DNA of 64,000 nt, taken from NCBI GenBank assembly GCA_958450365.1, contig CAUEEP010000891.1, positions 248,001 to 312,000 of the forward strand. Reading direction: 5' to 3'. Position 1 is the stretch's first letter, and every line of letters begins with the position of its first letter. The notes below the pieces were generated by a model. The model was not told where the DNA came from. It was given only the letters and a program-made list of their open reading frames with translations, and did not search any database. The DNA is from Mesorhabditis belari (Eukaryota; Nematoda; Chromadorea; Rhabditida; Rhabditidae). The position numbers were made by a program, and so were the translations under genes. Positions 20,986 through 31,235 of this stretch are shown here, one piece after another.

Positions 20986-23900
20986 TTATTTCCTATTAAC
21001 AACTCTAATGGCATAACGAAAAGCCATACAAATGCCCAAAGCTCCACCAATGTGTACGGCCTGGTGAAATTCTGTGATACCTATTGGTGAAACCGGTAAA
21101 TGATTTTTTAATGACCTTGAACTCGTCGAAATTGGGTTGGGCTGGGTGGTGTGTAGATCGCTTGATGTAGAGGCAATCCTGGTGAAGCTGTTTAGCAACA
21201 GAGAATTCTGATTAGGACTGGAATACGAATTTAGCGGAGGTCTTTCCACTCCACCAAAAGATCGTTTGACAACTGCACGACTAGCGGTAGAACGTAAAAC
21301 GCTTGGGGTTGGCTTAAGCATCTTCAAAGGTGGCAACGCGTTTGGCAACATGGGTCTACTTTTTGACATTTCCAAATCGTTTAGAGCATTTCTTTTCATT
21401 TCCTAAATGTGTAATTTGATGTTAATTGTAGTGCTGTTCATTCTTGAAATGAAACCAGAGCCACTTTATCTAGAGCAAACGTTTACTCAAACCTGTAACG
21501 CCAATCCAACATCTTCCACGATTTCCACCAAATAGTCATCGTTGATTGCATTTGTTCGACATGACTCCCGAAGTCGTTCCATTTGTTGAGATATTCTGTG
21601 GTCTAACAAATCCTCATCGACACTCTTCTGGTTTTGTCGCTGAAATGAGAGGTTTCAACGACAGTTTGATGTTATGAGAAACTCAAGAGTATTTTCAGCT
21701 TACTAAAAACTCGGCAAAACCACGTTCGATTTCGTCCTTTTCCCGTGCCGCGTAGCCGACGGTCAGTGAAGCAATTCGATTATCGAGACGAGCCTAAGCA
21801 CACTTATGTTACTTCTGACCTCTCGGTTTAAAATACAGCCAAATAGTGAACCAGCTTTTATAGCTAGAGGACTAAACTCTAGCCGGGAAATTTAAGATCT
21901 TCACCTCTAGCACATGTTTTGTTGAATCCGGAATCTTCAGTGAATCCGACTCCATGCCCAGCTTATCTTTGAGCTCTACCGCGTTTGAAAGGTCGTTGAG
22001 CTTTAAAAACTTAAATGCAATAATGTTTACAAGTAAACCTTCGCAATTCGAGTTTTCCATTCATCGCTGAATTCTTCAATGTTTTTCTCCGTTGCTTTTT
22101 CGATAGCTAGAGCCTCGAAGTATCTGCGTTTTTCCTGGATGGCTTGCTGAAAAAAATAGCGGCATTATGGGATCATAGGGACAAGAGATCAAAAATTTGC
22201 GACCCCAAAAAAATCGCTTTTGCACCATACCTACCACTTTGAGCCACTTACAGTTTATTAGAAATTAGACACAAAGTTACTTTTTGTTTTGGACACCCTG
22301 CACAGGGTATCAAAATATGGTGAAAAAAAGAAAAAAGGTGCCAAACACAAATAAACGCTTTTGACCCAAAGCGGCCACATGTAGCCACCAGAATTTTTTA
22401 GGAAGTTCGATTTGAAAACCTTTTTTATGAGACACCCTGTATTCCTATCGGTGCGTGTAAAAGGCGAGCTTCTTGGGGGATAGAATTCCACCAGCCGAAA
22501 AGCCCGAGAAAACGGCCGAGAAAATGCCCGTACAGACAGACAGCCAGACACTGCTCTTTTATATATAATAAATAGTACCAAAATAGCTTTTAGCCAGTGA
22601 AGTTAGTTGAGCGTTCTTTAAAACGTGTCAACTTTCGAAAACTACTGTAATCTTGGTTCTTTATTCAATCTAGGTATCTATTAGGTTGTTCGGAAATAAA
22701 CAAGCGTTGCTAAACTTATTGTTGTGAGGGAAGCTTTTAAAACATGTCTTTCTGTATTTAAAAGTACGTTATCTTGTGCCTATTTGGAATTTTTTTAAAC
22801 GGATAAGTTATTTCTAAGAGCTTTTTTCTTGCTTTAGATGACCGACTTGAAACATCAAGTTCGCGTCTGTCTACTTTACGGCTTCAAACTGGGCAAAACA
22901 GTCGCAGAATCCCATCGAGATTTGGTCAAAGCATTTGGGAATGATGTATTGTCCGAAAGCCGATGCCGAGCCTGATTCCGACGCTTTCGGAATGGTGATG
23001 AAAGTCTCGAGGATGATGAACACTCTCGTCGACCTCAAGCGATAGACAACGTTATTTTGAGGGCTGCAATCGAACCGGATCCATGTCAAACGACGCGCGA
23101 ACTTGCTCAACAGTTTTTATGTTCAAATTCTACCATTGATGAGCATCTCCACGCCATTGGAAAGACGATCAGATGCGGGAAATGGCTTCCTCACAAGTTA
23201 AACAGTGCATATCCAATCTAGGTATCTACTTCGAATCTTGGTATCTACTGATTCTGTAAGCTTCGTTCTTTAAATTATCCAAATGAAATTGAAAACTCTC
23301 TCAAATTAAATTAATTTCCCCAAAAGTTCTCATTCTAGCCTCTAGTTTTGGTCGTAACACGGCCTGTGCCTGTTCGATGGCGTTCTTGTTTTTGAGCAAC
23401 TCTCTCAAATTTCCTTGAATTTCTTGCATTGCCAAATCTTTGTAAACTTCAATAGTTTCTGCCGTAGAGTTCTATAAAAAAAAATTAAATTTTGAGTGTT
23501 CGAATCGGTTACTTTAATTATTGCCAGAAATCTATCGAATGTCCGGTTGACAGCAAAAAGAATGGCCCTTTCTTCGACGATCTGAATATTTTTCTTGTAT
23601 TCAAAATATTCTGAACAAAAAACTCTACCACAGCCACTGGTTTTAGTTGCGGAGCATCATGTTGCAAAAAGTTTGTCATGGCCTAAAAGTCGAAAGTTTT
23701 ATTTTCTCAATCAAATCAACATCAGCTAGCGCAATGATTTCTTCTGCATTACGATCGACCACTTCTGAATCATTGGTGAAAAATTGTTCGATAGAAGCTT
23801 TGACTTTCTCGAGTTGACCAAAGAAGTCATTGTCTGAATGGTGTTGAGTAAAATAAAAGTTATTGCTTAAAGTTCACCCTCATTAGTCACTTTCGCAACA

Positions 23901-26900
23901 CCGTTTGCCTTTACAACACCCAATGATGGAGTTGGCACACAAATAGAGGTGATTTGAGCCGGGAAACGGTCTCTCAAACCTCGTGTACATTTTTGGAGCA
24001 CTTTTGAGCTTTCCGATTCTTTCTAAAAGACAAAGACATCGTTCAAAATTTCAAAACCATTTTCACCATTCAACTTTTAAAAGACTAACCCAAACATTTT
24101 CGATGTAGCTCACTTCTCGCCAGTTGGGAAAATTTCTTATCACAAAGAGCAAACCCTAAAATTTTATGTAAAAGACGGCTAGCTTTTTGTCCACTTTAGG
24201 CAAGAGTGTCTCTTGAAAAGAAGCAATTGAATCCACGAAGAATTGCAATGTTTCCAGCTGATCACTGCTAAGCACGCTCCCCAAGTTTATAATCTGAATG
24301 CAAATTGCCTGGGTTTTGTAGTTGTAATACCTGTAAATCGGAAAGCAAAAGACTGTAAGCAGCGATTTGGGCGGAGACATTTCGATTTGTTTCCAAATCG
24401 AATAAACCTTGAGTGTCAAGAAAGAAGATCGCTTTCTGAAATTGTCTTGATGTAAGACAAAGAAGAAGTGGTATTGTCGGTTAAGTCCTCAAAATTGGCC
24501 TGATGCAATAGGAGACATAACCCACTTGATTCAAGGGCGGATATAACCGATAGTACCAAAAACTTATACCAGTCAAAGAAAAAGTTCATATAGGATTCCA
24601 AGTGCTTACTAGACCGAAATTATCGATTTAAAAGACCCCTTTGGCAACTTCAAAATCTATTTGCCTTGCGATCAAATTTCTAATATTAGGTTGTCCCATA
24701 AAAATCCTGAGATTTTTGTTTTGATCAGTACTCGCTCACAACACAACGTTTTGTATTATCTTTTTTTTCTTTTTCATGCTAAAACTTTTTTTCTTTCTTG
24801 CATTAACATTCATTTCTAGGGATCGACACGAGAAGAGAGTTGCAGTCGATCGAATGAAGCCAACTCAAGAAGAAATCCACGCCCAACTACTCCAACGATT
24901 TTCAGAGGGATTTCAGCGGCCAAAGCAGCACGAGAAATCAATCAGTTTTATGGCAACAGCATCGATGGAACGAGTATTGCACAGGGATGGTTTCACAAAT
25001 TCAAGACGGGCAATACGAGGATCAAACGGAAGAGCGGAAGTGGCAGACCCCGGAAAGTGGATCGATCGATTCTGAGGTACCGACTCCTGCGAAACCACGA
25101 TAGATCAACCCGGAAATTGGTTGGACGTTAATGTGGACGAATGACTGTGTGGCGATGGCTGCGAAAAGTGAGAAGAAATTGAAGAAAACAACGACAGATC
25201 CCATACGAAATGTCGGAAAGAATCCAAGCCAAAAGAAAGCGGACATGCCATCACTTGCGGAGCGAATCGCGGCGTGGTCGGCTTCCTCTTTTGAACATCA
25301 TCCTTTACGATCAAATGTGGATTTTCTACAATGGTCGAGTGTTACAACGGCAGTGATTGAAGAAAGGGCAAGTAGGGAAAACATGCACGGAAAAAAAATG
25401 GAACGGCCCCGTTTTTTTCTTTACGATGGCGCAAACTTCCAAAAACCAAAAAGATCGATCGATTTTGTGAAGAACAACCTCCACTGGAATATCCTTCCTC
25501 CTGCACCGTATTCTCCGGACGTTGCACCCTTCTGACTATCACTTGTTATTGTCGCTAAAGGATTTCTTACGTGGTAAAAATCCAAAGATGAGAGCGAACT
25601 CGAGAACGGATTGAGCGGCTATTTTTGGCTCGCTTTTTTTACGGTTTTACGAAGAGGGATTGGCAAGCTACCCAACTGCTGGGGAAAAGTTATGAATTCA
25701 TCTGGAAAAGATATCATTTGGTTCTGATTCTTTGTTGTTTCTTTGTGTTGAAAATAAATAAAGCCCAAAATCTCTGGGTTTTTATGGGACAACCTAATAG
25801 GAAATCGAATATTGAAAAGATGATAGGAATGTGCGTGTTATTACCGGTTACTAGATTGCCCTAGATGTGCCAGTTTTATGAGAATTCAATGCCTGCACGT
25901 CTTACTCTCAAACCTTTAAAATCGCAATAAAATTGGGTACGGGCTTTCCCCCTTTTCTTCCACCCTTCATAGGCTTAACTTATGTAGCTCCAAGTTAGTC
26001 AACGTAGTGGAGTCATATAAGTAGTGGAGGCAATGCGGCGCGTGCCCAACTCTACCGTATTCAACCCAAAAAATGTTAGCATGTGTTTTGGGGTCGAACA
26101 GAACAAACTAAATTAACTGTATTGCTCTAAAACCAATTATACTTTTTTCCAAATACCTATTGTACTTTCGTGTTTAAAATTTTTCAGCCTCTTTTTTTTT
26201 GTTTTCTACTCATTTTATGGGTCCATAAGCGATTCTTAATTTCCCTCTCAATTCCTGACACAATAATTTTACGTTTTTTGAATCATGATAAGAAACAAAA
26301 GCAAAAAAATTTTATTTGCTTAAAAAATTTTTTTGAGGGATAAAGTCCAAAATTAATCTGGCGCCAAAATATTTTTATCAGCGAGCTTTGTGAACAATTT
26401 GAGCTATTAAATTTCCTGTGTCATAATATGTTGAGCTTCGAGAAGAGCATCGGCTAATAAAGGTCTTTTTCTTGCTAAACAAAAAGGAGTGTATTGCAAC
26501 GAAACGATTAGTGGCGCCGTTTTTTTCTTGAAACGAATAAAAAAGTCTTACTCATGGTTTGCTACAGTAAACCTTGTTGGCAGCAACTCTGTGGTTACCT
26601 GTGTCCTTCTTGAATAAGGTGTTTTCTAAAGCGTGTCATTTTCCGAAAAACTATCGTAATCTAGGTATCTACTATGGACTGCAAGCATTCAAGAAGGACA
26701 TCGAAGAATACAAAAGGATATATTAGGTCTTTAGTCTTAGTCCATAAGTCTTTAGACACTTTAGCTACTTTAGTAGGCCTTTCTAATGGAGTCAATTGTA
26801 GGCCAATTGGTGAATGTGTCATTTATAAACGCTGGTAGAAAAAAGTGTCTAAAGACTTGATGAATCCATTAGAAAGGCCAATCTGATAGATTGGATGAAA

Positions 26901-28183
26901 ATAGACACAAGATTACGGTAGTTGCACATTTTAGAAAATGCATTATTGATTAGCACACACTCTAGCCATACCAAAACCGGTACTGTAGTGGGTAAACCAA
27001 AAAAATCTCAAGCCTAAATTCCTCCAACGTCGGTGTCATACGCAAAAACCTGCTTATTCAAGCCTACTCAACTTGTAGTGTAGAAAAACGCTGTAGTCAA
27101 TTGAAATATTATGGGGCGCTTAGAACTTTAAGTTTCTAATGGTATCCCATGGGGTAATACTGATTCAATTGCTCTCTATTTCTTTGTATCGACTAATATC
27201 GACTACCCGCTGATATGGGTTGAGCTATATCAGAGGGTGGGACTATGCTAGGATACTATAGCATTCAAATGCCTTCTCGAGGCAATATTAGAGGAGTGTG
27301 GTTATTAGAGTGTGTTCTTCTCAAGAAATATTGTGAAATAGGGAACGGATTACGGTAGGAATCAACTGAATATCTTGAATATCTTCTATAATTCGCAAGA
27401 TATTCAGTTTATTTCAACCATACCTGTTTCCTATTTCACACTATTTCTTGAGAAGAACACACTCTAGTGGTTATATCATAGTTATATTAATGGGAATATA
27501 TTGCAATATTCGAAATTTAGTGTAGTTTTGCCACTCACGTCATCCACAATGTAGGGCTGGGGAAAAATGAGGATTCCCTCCGTTTGACGACGAAATCCCG
27601 ACTCGAAAACGCCTCTAAAAGTTGGAAAAGTTAAATGCAGATATGGGAAAACAAACATTAGCTGAAAAGTCATCTCGTAACAATGACAGTGCCTCAAACA
27701 GAACTCACCTGATCTCACCATTCTTGATCCCATTTGAGAGGTAGGTCATTAGAAAGCTTTTTCCGCAACGCGATGCCCCCATCGTACTGACAAATCTTTT
27801 CTGAAAATGTTGGTTACGAAAAACACAGTTTTAGTTAACTATTGAAAATCAAGTTACCTTTTTGCTTTCATACAGCGGGTTGTCAATTGTATGCCTTGCT
27901 ACTTTTTCATCAAAGTGAATCTCTCCATTAGCGAACGAAACGAGTACCAGCGGTTCATTGATTTCTTCAACCTGTAATAAATATTGATTAAGCAATATTA
28001 AGATTATTGATTAAGATTTAAAAAACTAACGATAAGCAATTTTTGCGTAGACTATGGCAAACTTTTTTATTTACAATAGTTTATTTACAATATTACATTG
28101 TCATCTTTGTTCCAGACGGGCTCCCAGGAATTGTCTTGTCTTGAATCTTGTCTTGAATCACAGTCAAAAATTCCGCTATCCAT
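20986..28183 (-). CDS. Y-left: GB1/RHD3 (atlastin/GBP-like) GTPase, probably damaged
   Basis: Sixteen exons: 28183-28097, 27971-27858, 27800-27709, 27614-27539, 24435-24331, 24293-24195, 24155-24090, 24022-23878, 23833-23721, 23682-23513, 23471-23340, 22146-22039, 22000-21905, 21793-21704, 21639-21493, 21402-20986. TTTCAG lies four bases before the ATG (trans-splice acceptor). Motifs: G1 GASRCGKS, a short RRQTEGI block where the family has an R-TTGI type switch, G3 DTQG, and the G4 position reads IRN instead of RD. A helical, charged middle region and a short hydrophobic C-terminus ([12 protein letters not shown]) follow. Compared with Y-right, exon 10 is one base shorter (170 against 171), shifting the frame; the intron 11 donor is GC; and the last two exons are fused by an in-frame deletion that removes the Gln/Asn-rich linker. 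Expression as full-length protein is doubtful. Confidence 0.7.
22262..22445. mobile_element. Small DNA-transposon fragment in Y-left intron
   Basis: Bounded by ggacaccctgcacagggtatc and gagacaccctgtattc-type ends. The same piece is in the right arm at 47,742-47,912, so it predates the duplication. No ORF. Confidence 0.5.
22681..23208 (+). mobile_element. Mariner-type element, 5' half (left arm)
   Basis: Begins with ttaggttgttcggaaataaa and encodes [20 protein letters not shown] and a helix-turn-helix region of a mariner-type transposase, with an internal stop. It ends abruptly at 23,208. The right arm has the same insertion at full length (46,046-47,301), so about 730 bp was lost here after the duplication. 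Located in the long intron 11 of Y-left. Confidence 0.8.
24686..25799 (+). mobile_element. Mariner-type element 2, full length, dead (left arm)
   Basis: Terminal inverted repeats ttaggttgtcccataaaaatc and gtttttatgggacaacctaa bound 1.1 kb. The decayed transposase reads [20 protein letters not shown] at its start and APYSPDVAP near its end, the third catalytic block of mariners, but several frame changes separate them. It lies in intron 4 of Y-left. A truncated counterpart is in the right arm. Confidence 0.85.
26020..26760 (+). repeat. Segment S, single copy in left arm
   Basis: This 740-bp block of intron 4 of Y-left occurs once here but twice, in opposite orientations, in the right arm (40,745-41,480 and 42,325-43,075). 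No coding content was recognised. Confidence 0.8.
27305..27467. mobile_element. MITE in Y-left intron 4
   Basis: Inverted ends agagtgtgttcttctcaaga and tcttgagaagaacacactct, about 160 bp. The right arm has the same element at 40,243-40,402. Confidence 0.85.
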
Positions 28184-29011
28184 TTCCTGAAAGTTTTTTT
28201 AAGCTAACGCACAATAAGGTGCAATATGTTTTAAAAATATGAAAACTGAAATGTTGTTTGATGCGAAAATTATGAGTTTCGAAAGTCGACCAAAAAGGGA
28301 TTGGGGCAACGAGGAGACCTTATCAGTGAGTTGTTAAAGTGTTGAGCAAGAATTTGAGAGTAGAAAAGAGAGACTCCACAGCCACTTGATTACTTTTTTT
28401 GTATCCCTTTCTTGTACCCATCTACAGTACTCCTCAGGGTCCTTTCCAACTAAAAGTTTTGGGCTTAAAAATACAGTAAAACCTCGTTAGCAGAAAACTC
28501 TTTAGTAAATGAACCTCTTTAGTAAATATGTTTTCTAGCACCCCTTTGACAAAAAAAACATTCATAAATTGATAGTAAATATAGTAAATAGATTTTTCGA
28601 TCTTCCTTGAGTTATTTACTAACGAGGTTTTGAACTGTAGTAAGGTTTTGAATAAGTTTAATCTACTTTTTAAGACATTGCTAGAAAATCAAGACATTAC
28701 TACCGTAATCAACTACCTTTTTCGTTCGATCAGCCCAATTTTTGGATCATTGAATGTGCCTTGTGATTCTTCATTGAATAATACCAAAAGTGGGCTAATG
28801 AAATGTAGAACACTAGTTTGAGTATAAAACGTCACCCAGCAGAAACCTACTCTAATCCCAAAGCGGATTTTGTTTCAAAATCCGATTTGTTTCGATCAGA
28901 ATCGAAAGCGGATTGTTTTGTTAAAATTTTATGCTCGGTGCCAAATAATTTGCTTTGCTAAACTTCGATAAAGAAAACTGATGCCAAACTTTGACAAAGA
29001 ATGTCTTTAGG
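28184..29011. promoter_or_regulatory. Left X/Y divergent intergenic region
   Basis: The 828 bp between the start codons of Y-left (-) and X-left (+) must hold both promoters. It includes a MITE with pogo-like ends (28,483-28,641, acagtaaaacctcgttag and ctaacgaggtttt). No TATA box or named operator could be assigned. The right arm has the equivalent at 38,540-39,440. Confidence 0.5.
28483..28641. mobile_element. MITE with acagtaaaacctcgttag ends
   Basis: Terminal inverted repeats of about 18 bp around tagtaaa-rich filler. The counterpart in the right arm is 38,944-39,108. Confidence 0.75.
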
Positions 29012-29465
29012 ATGACGCTCAGTAACGAAAACTTTTCAACGAGTCAAGAACAAGTGAGTTTTAATGCTTTTATAGATTGTTACCCTTTGAATTACTGAAA
29101 GCTCTTTAGTCGACGAGTAGAGAGGATCCAATCGAACTGATTCTCTCAAGTAGCGCCGAGTTCCTCGCGCAGTTAAGTGAGGCTACTCCATCTGACGGCA
29201 ACCTTTCCTCGATTCACTCAAGCTCCACTCAAATGTCGATTGTTAGTGTATGGAAAGAAAATTTGATTACAGATTTTTTTCATTTCAGGAGGGTTTGGAG
29301 CAACTCTTCGCTATTGACGATAATGGTAAGACGCACTACAAACAAGAGGTTTTGCAGAGACTTTGTGCACAAATTGGATCTAAACCAGTAAGTTGAAATT
29401 CATGTTTTCTGGCCCAGGCTAACACATTTCTGCCTTTGCTTTCTTTAGTCCAAAGTTCGGCCGAA
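29012..29465 (+). pseudogene. X-left: 5' exons of an atlastin-like gene, truncated
   Basis: Exons 29012-29053, 29110-29241 and 29289-29387 match the first three exons of the complete X gene in the right arm with the same lengths (42, 132, 99). CTTTAG lies one base before the ATG. After the next acceptor homology ends at ttcggccgaa (29,465), so the P-loop exon and everything downstream are missing. What follows is unrelated repeat sequence. It cannot make a GTPase. Confidence 0.85.
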
Positions 29466-29655
29466 GACATTACTAGAGAATCAAGACATTATTACCGTAA
29501 TCAACTACCGTTTTCGTTCGATCAGCCCAATTTTTGGATCATTGACTGTGCTTTTGGCTAGTTGGCGGCTCTTTGTACGGGATGCGAAAGGTTTGTTTGC
29601 TTCGAGTAATAGATATTAGGAAAAATATTAGATTCGAATCGTGCTGTATCCAGAG
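29466..29655 (+). pseudogene. Mosaic of local fragments incl. transporter exon 11 piece
   Basis: 29,468-29,550 repeats 28,674-28,757. Then 29,556-29,650 is a copy of 17,910-17,998, the end of transporter exon 11 and its intron (SWRLFVRD in place of SWLLFVRD). This junction sits just outside the inner end of the left arm. Confidence 0.8.
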
Positions 29656-29663
29656 CTAATTAC

Positions 29664-29942
29664 CAGAACTTGAAGCTGCACAAAAAAATCAATTCTTTGA
29701 AGAAATCGTTGATGAAAGCCTGGCTTGAGTTTTTACAGCCTACCTGGTCCCCACGGTCAAAGCGTTCCCGAAACAACTCAAGGCCTGCATTAACGCCCAA
29801 GGCTCCCACTTTGGGCTTGAATGATTTTTTTTGTTGGAAAATGAATAAAAATTGTTATTGTATCGGTGGTTTAATTATTTTTAAATAGCAGTTGTTGATT
29901 TCAGCAAATACCGAGTTGCTATAATTTTGGACCAGCCTGTAT
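29664..29942 (+). mobile_element. Tc1/mariner-type transposase C-terminal fragment
   Basis: Reads KAFPKQLKACINAQGSHFGL and a stop, the closing residues of nematode Tc1/mariner-like transposases, after one frame change and an internal stop. The fragment ends with attttggaccagcctgtata, a probable terminal repeat. Confidence 0.7.
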
Positions 29943-30174
29943 AATACTTTAAGAGAGTGCTCTTAATGTTACAATAGTTCTTTTCCTGAATATCTGGTGA
30001 GTCAATTGGATTTGAATTGTTTAAAACACTGCAAAAACGAGAATTTATTGAAAACAGGATCGAGCTTTGAATAAATGTAAACACAAGCTTTGAAATTGAA
30101 ATTGCAAGCAATCTAAACGGATTTCAGTTGTTTTTGTGAGAAAAAGCCTAAGAAGAAAAGGTTTGTTTTTTGAA

Positions 30175-30238
30175 GACTTTGTAAAGTACCGTAGTACTCG
30201 ATACTGTAGTATCGAGTACTACAGTACTTTACAAAGTC
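30175..30238. repeat. 64-bp near-perfect palindrome
   Basis: Left arm gactttgtaaagtaccgtag and right arm ctacagtactttacaaagtc, joined by tactcgatac and a matching tagtatcgagta, pair over 32 bp with two mismatches and no loop. Confidence 0.9.
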
Positions 30239-30388
30239 GCTACAAATCGAGAGTTCGTTCAGAAAATGTCCAGAAAATACCCCGAACCAGATTTATATTA
30301 TTCACTTTTTATATTAGAAACAATGAACAGTAAGTTTTCAGATTCGCGTAGTTCTTGAACATTTGAAAAATTCACAGTAGACCTTGCT

Positions 30389-30586
30389 TTTTTTCGGTGT
30401 GAAATAGGAGTGCAACGGAAAAACTCGATTTACCTCCGTTAAAACCATATTTTCTAAAACTTTTTGTGACTAAAAGATAGTACTTATTATGCTATGTCTT
30501 CAAGTCAAAAAAAAGTTTTAAAAATATAAAGTTAAAGGAGATAAATCCAGTTTTTCCGTTTCACTCCTATTTATGTTCACACCGAA
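30389..30586. mobile_element. MITE-like inverted repeat element
   Basis: Left end ttttttcggtgtgaaatagg is matched by cctatttatgttcacaccga and aaaaaa at the right, with ggaaaaactcgatttacctc and ggagataaatccagtttttc inside. About 200 bp, no ORF. Confidence 0.75.
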
Positions 30587-31235
30587 AAAACCAAAGTCTA
30601 ATTCACAGCATGAATTGGCACATAAAAAGTAAATGAAACCGATTGAAACTCTGAAAAAAGATTGAAGAATTCTGGGTACTTCTGCATCTTTGCTCTAATT
30701 TCCAACTAGTTAATATGCAAATTGGCCTTTCATGTATTACTTCATCATTGGATTTTAATGTCTATTTGTCGTAGCCAATTTTAACTGAAATTTTTTCGCT
30801 AGCCGATTTTAAGTTAAATCTCTCAATACTAACTTTCTCTTTTTAAATGCGAGTTCACTTTCATTTTTTTCCACATTTTTGCTACTTCCCTTCGCATTTT
30901 AGCACTTTTTCCATGTGCTTGTTTTCTGTTTATATAGGATAAATTGGGTAGATTTGAGCTAGATTATTAATTTGAACTTAATAAAGCCATTTATATTTGT
31001 GTGCCCAACTTGATACATTTTGGGGAAATTTGCGTTTATCCTGTTTTGGCTAGTAGGGGAAAGATGCAAAAATACCGAATTCTGTATCGAGACTTTGATT
31101 GGAGATGGGCACGAGTTGGGGCAATACTGAATTTGAGCTGAGAAATCTCAACAAGGCAATCGATGCCTGGTTCTTAAGCAACGCCAAGTTTGTTTCGTTG
31201 TTGAGCCAGATCATTGTACTCCACAAAAACCGTTG

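Larger units (their letters stand above)
19286..29465. repeat. Left arm of large inverted repeat
   Basis: Matches 38,096-51,486 in reverse orientation over exons and introns of genes Y, Z and the 5' part of X, interrupted by arm-specific insertions and deletions. The inner end falls at the palindrome ttcggccgaa (29,456-29,465). The outer end is at about 19,286, inside an intron of gene Z. Confidence 0.9.
29943..31235. other. Gene-poor spacer segment with palindromes
   Basis: No gene is seen. It holds a 64-bp palindrome (30,175-30,238), a MITE-like inverted repeat (30,389-30,586), and a stretch at 30,665-30,760 similar to 8,530-8,620 in the nested gene. Codon-like ORFs near 31,100-31,230 are unsupported. 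Confidence 0.5.
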
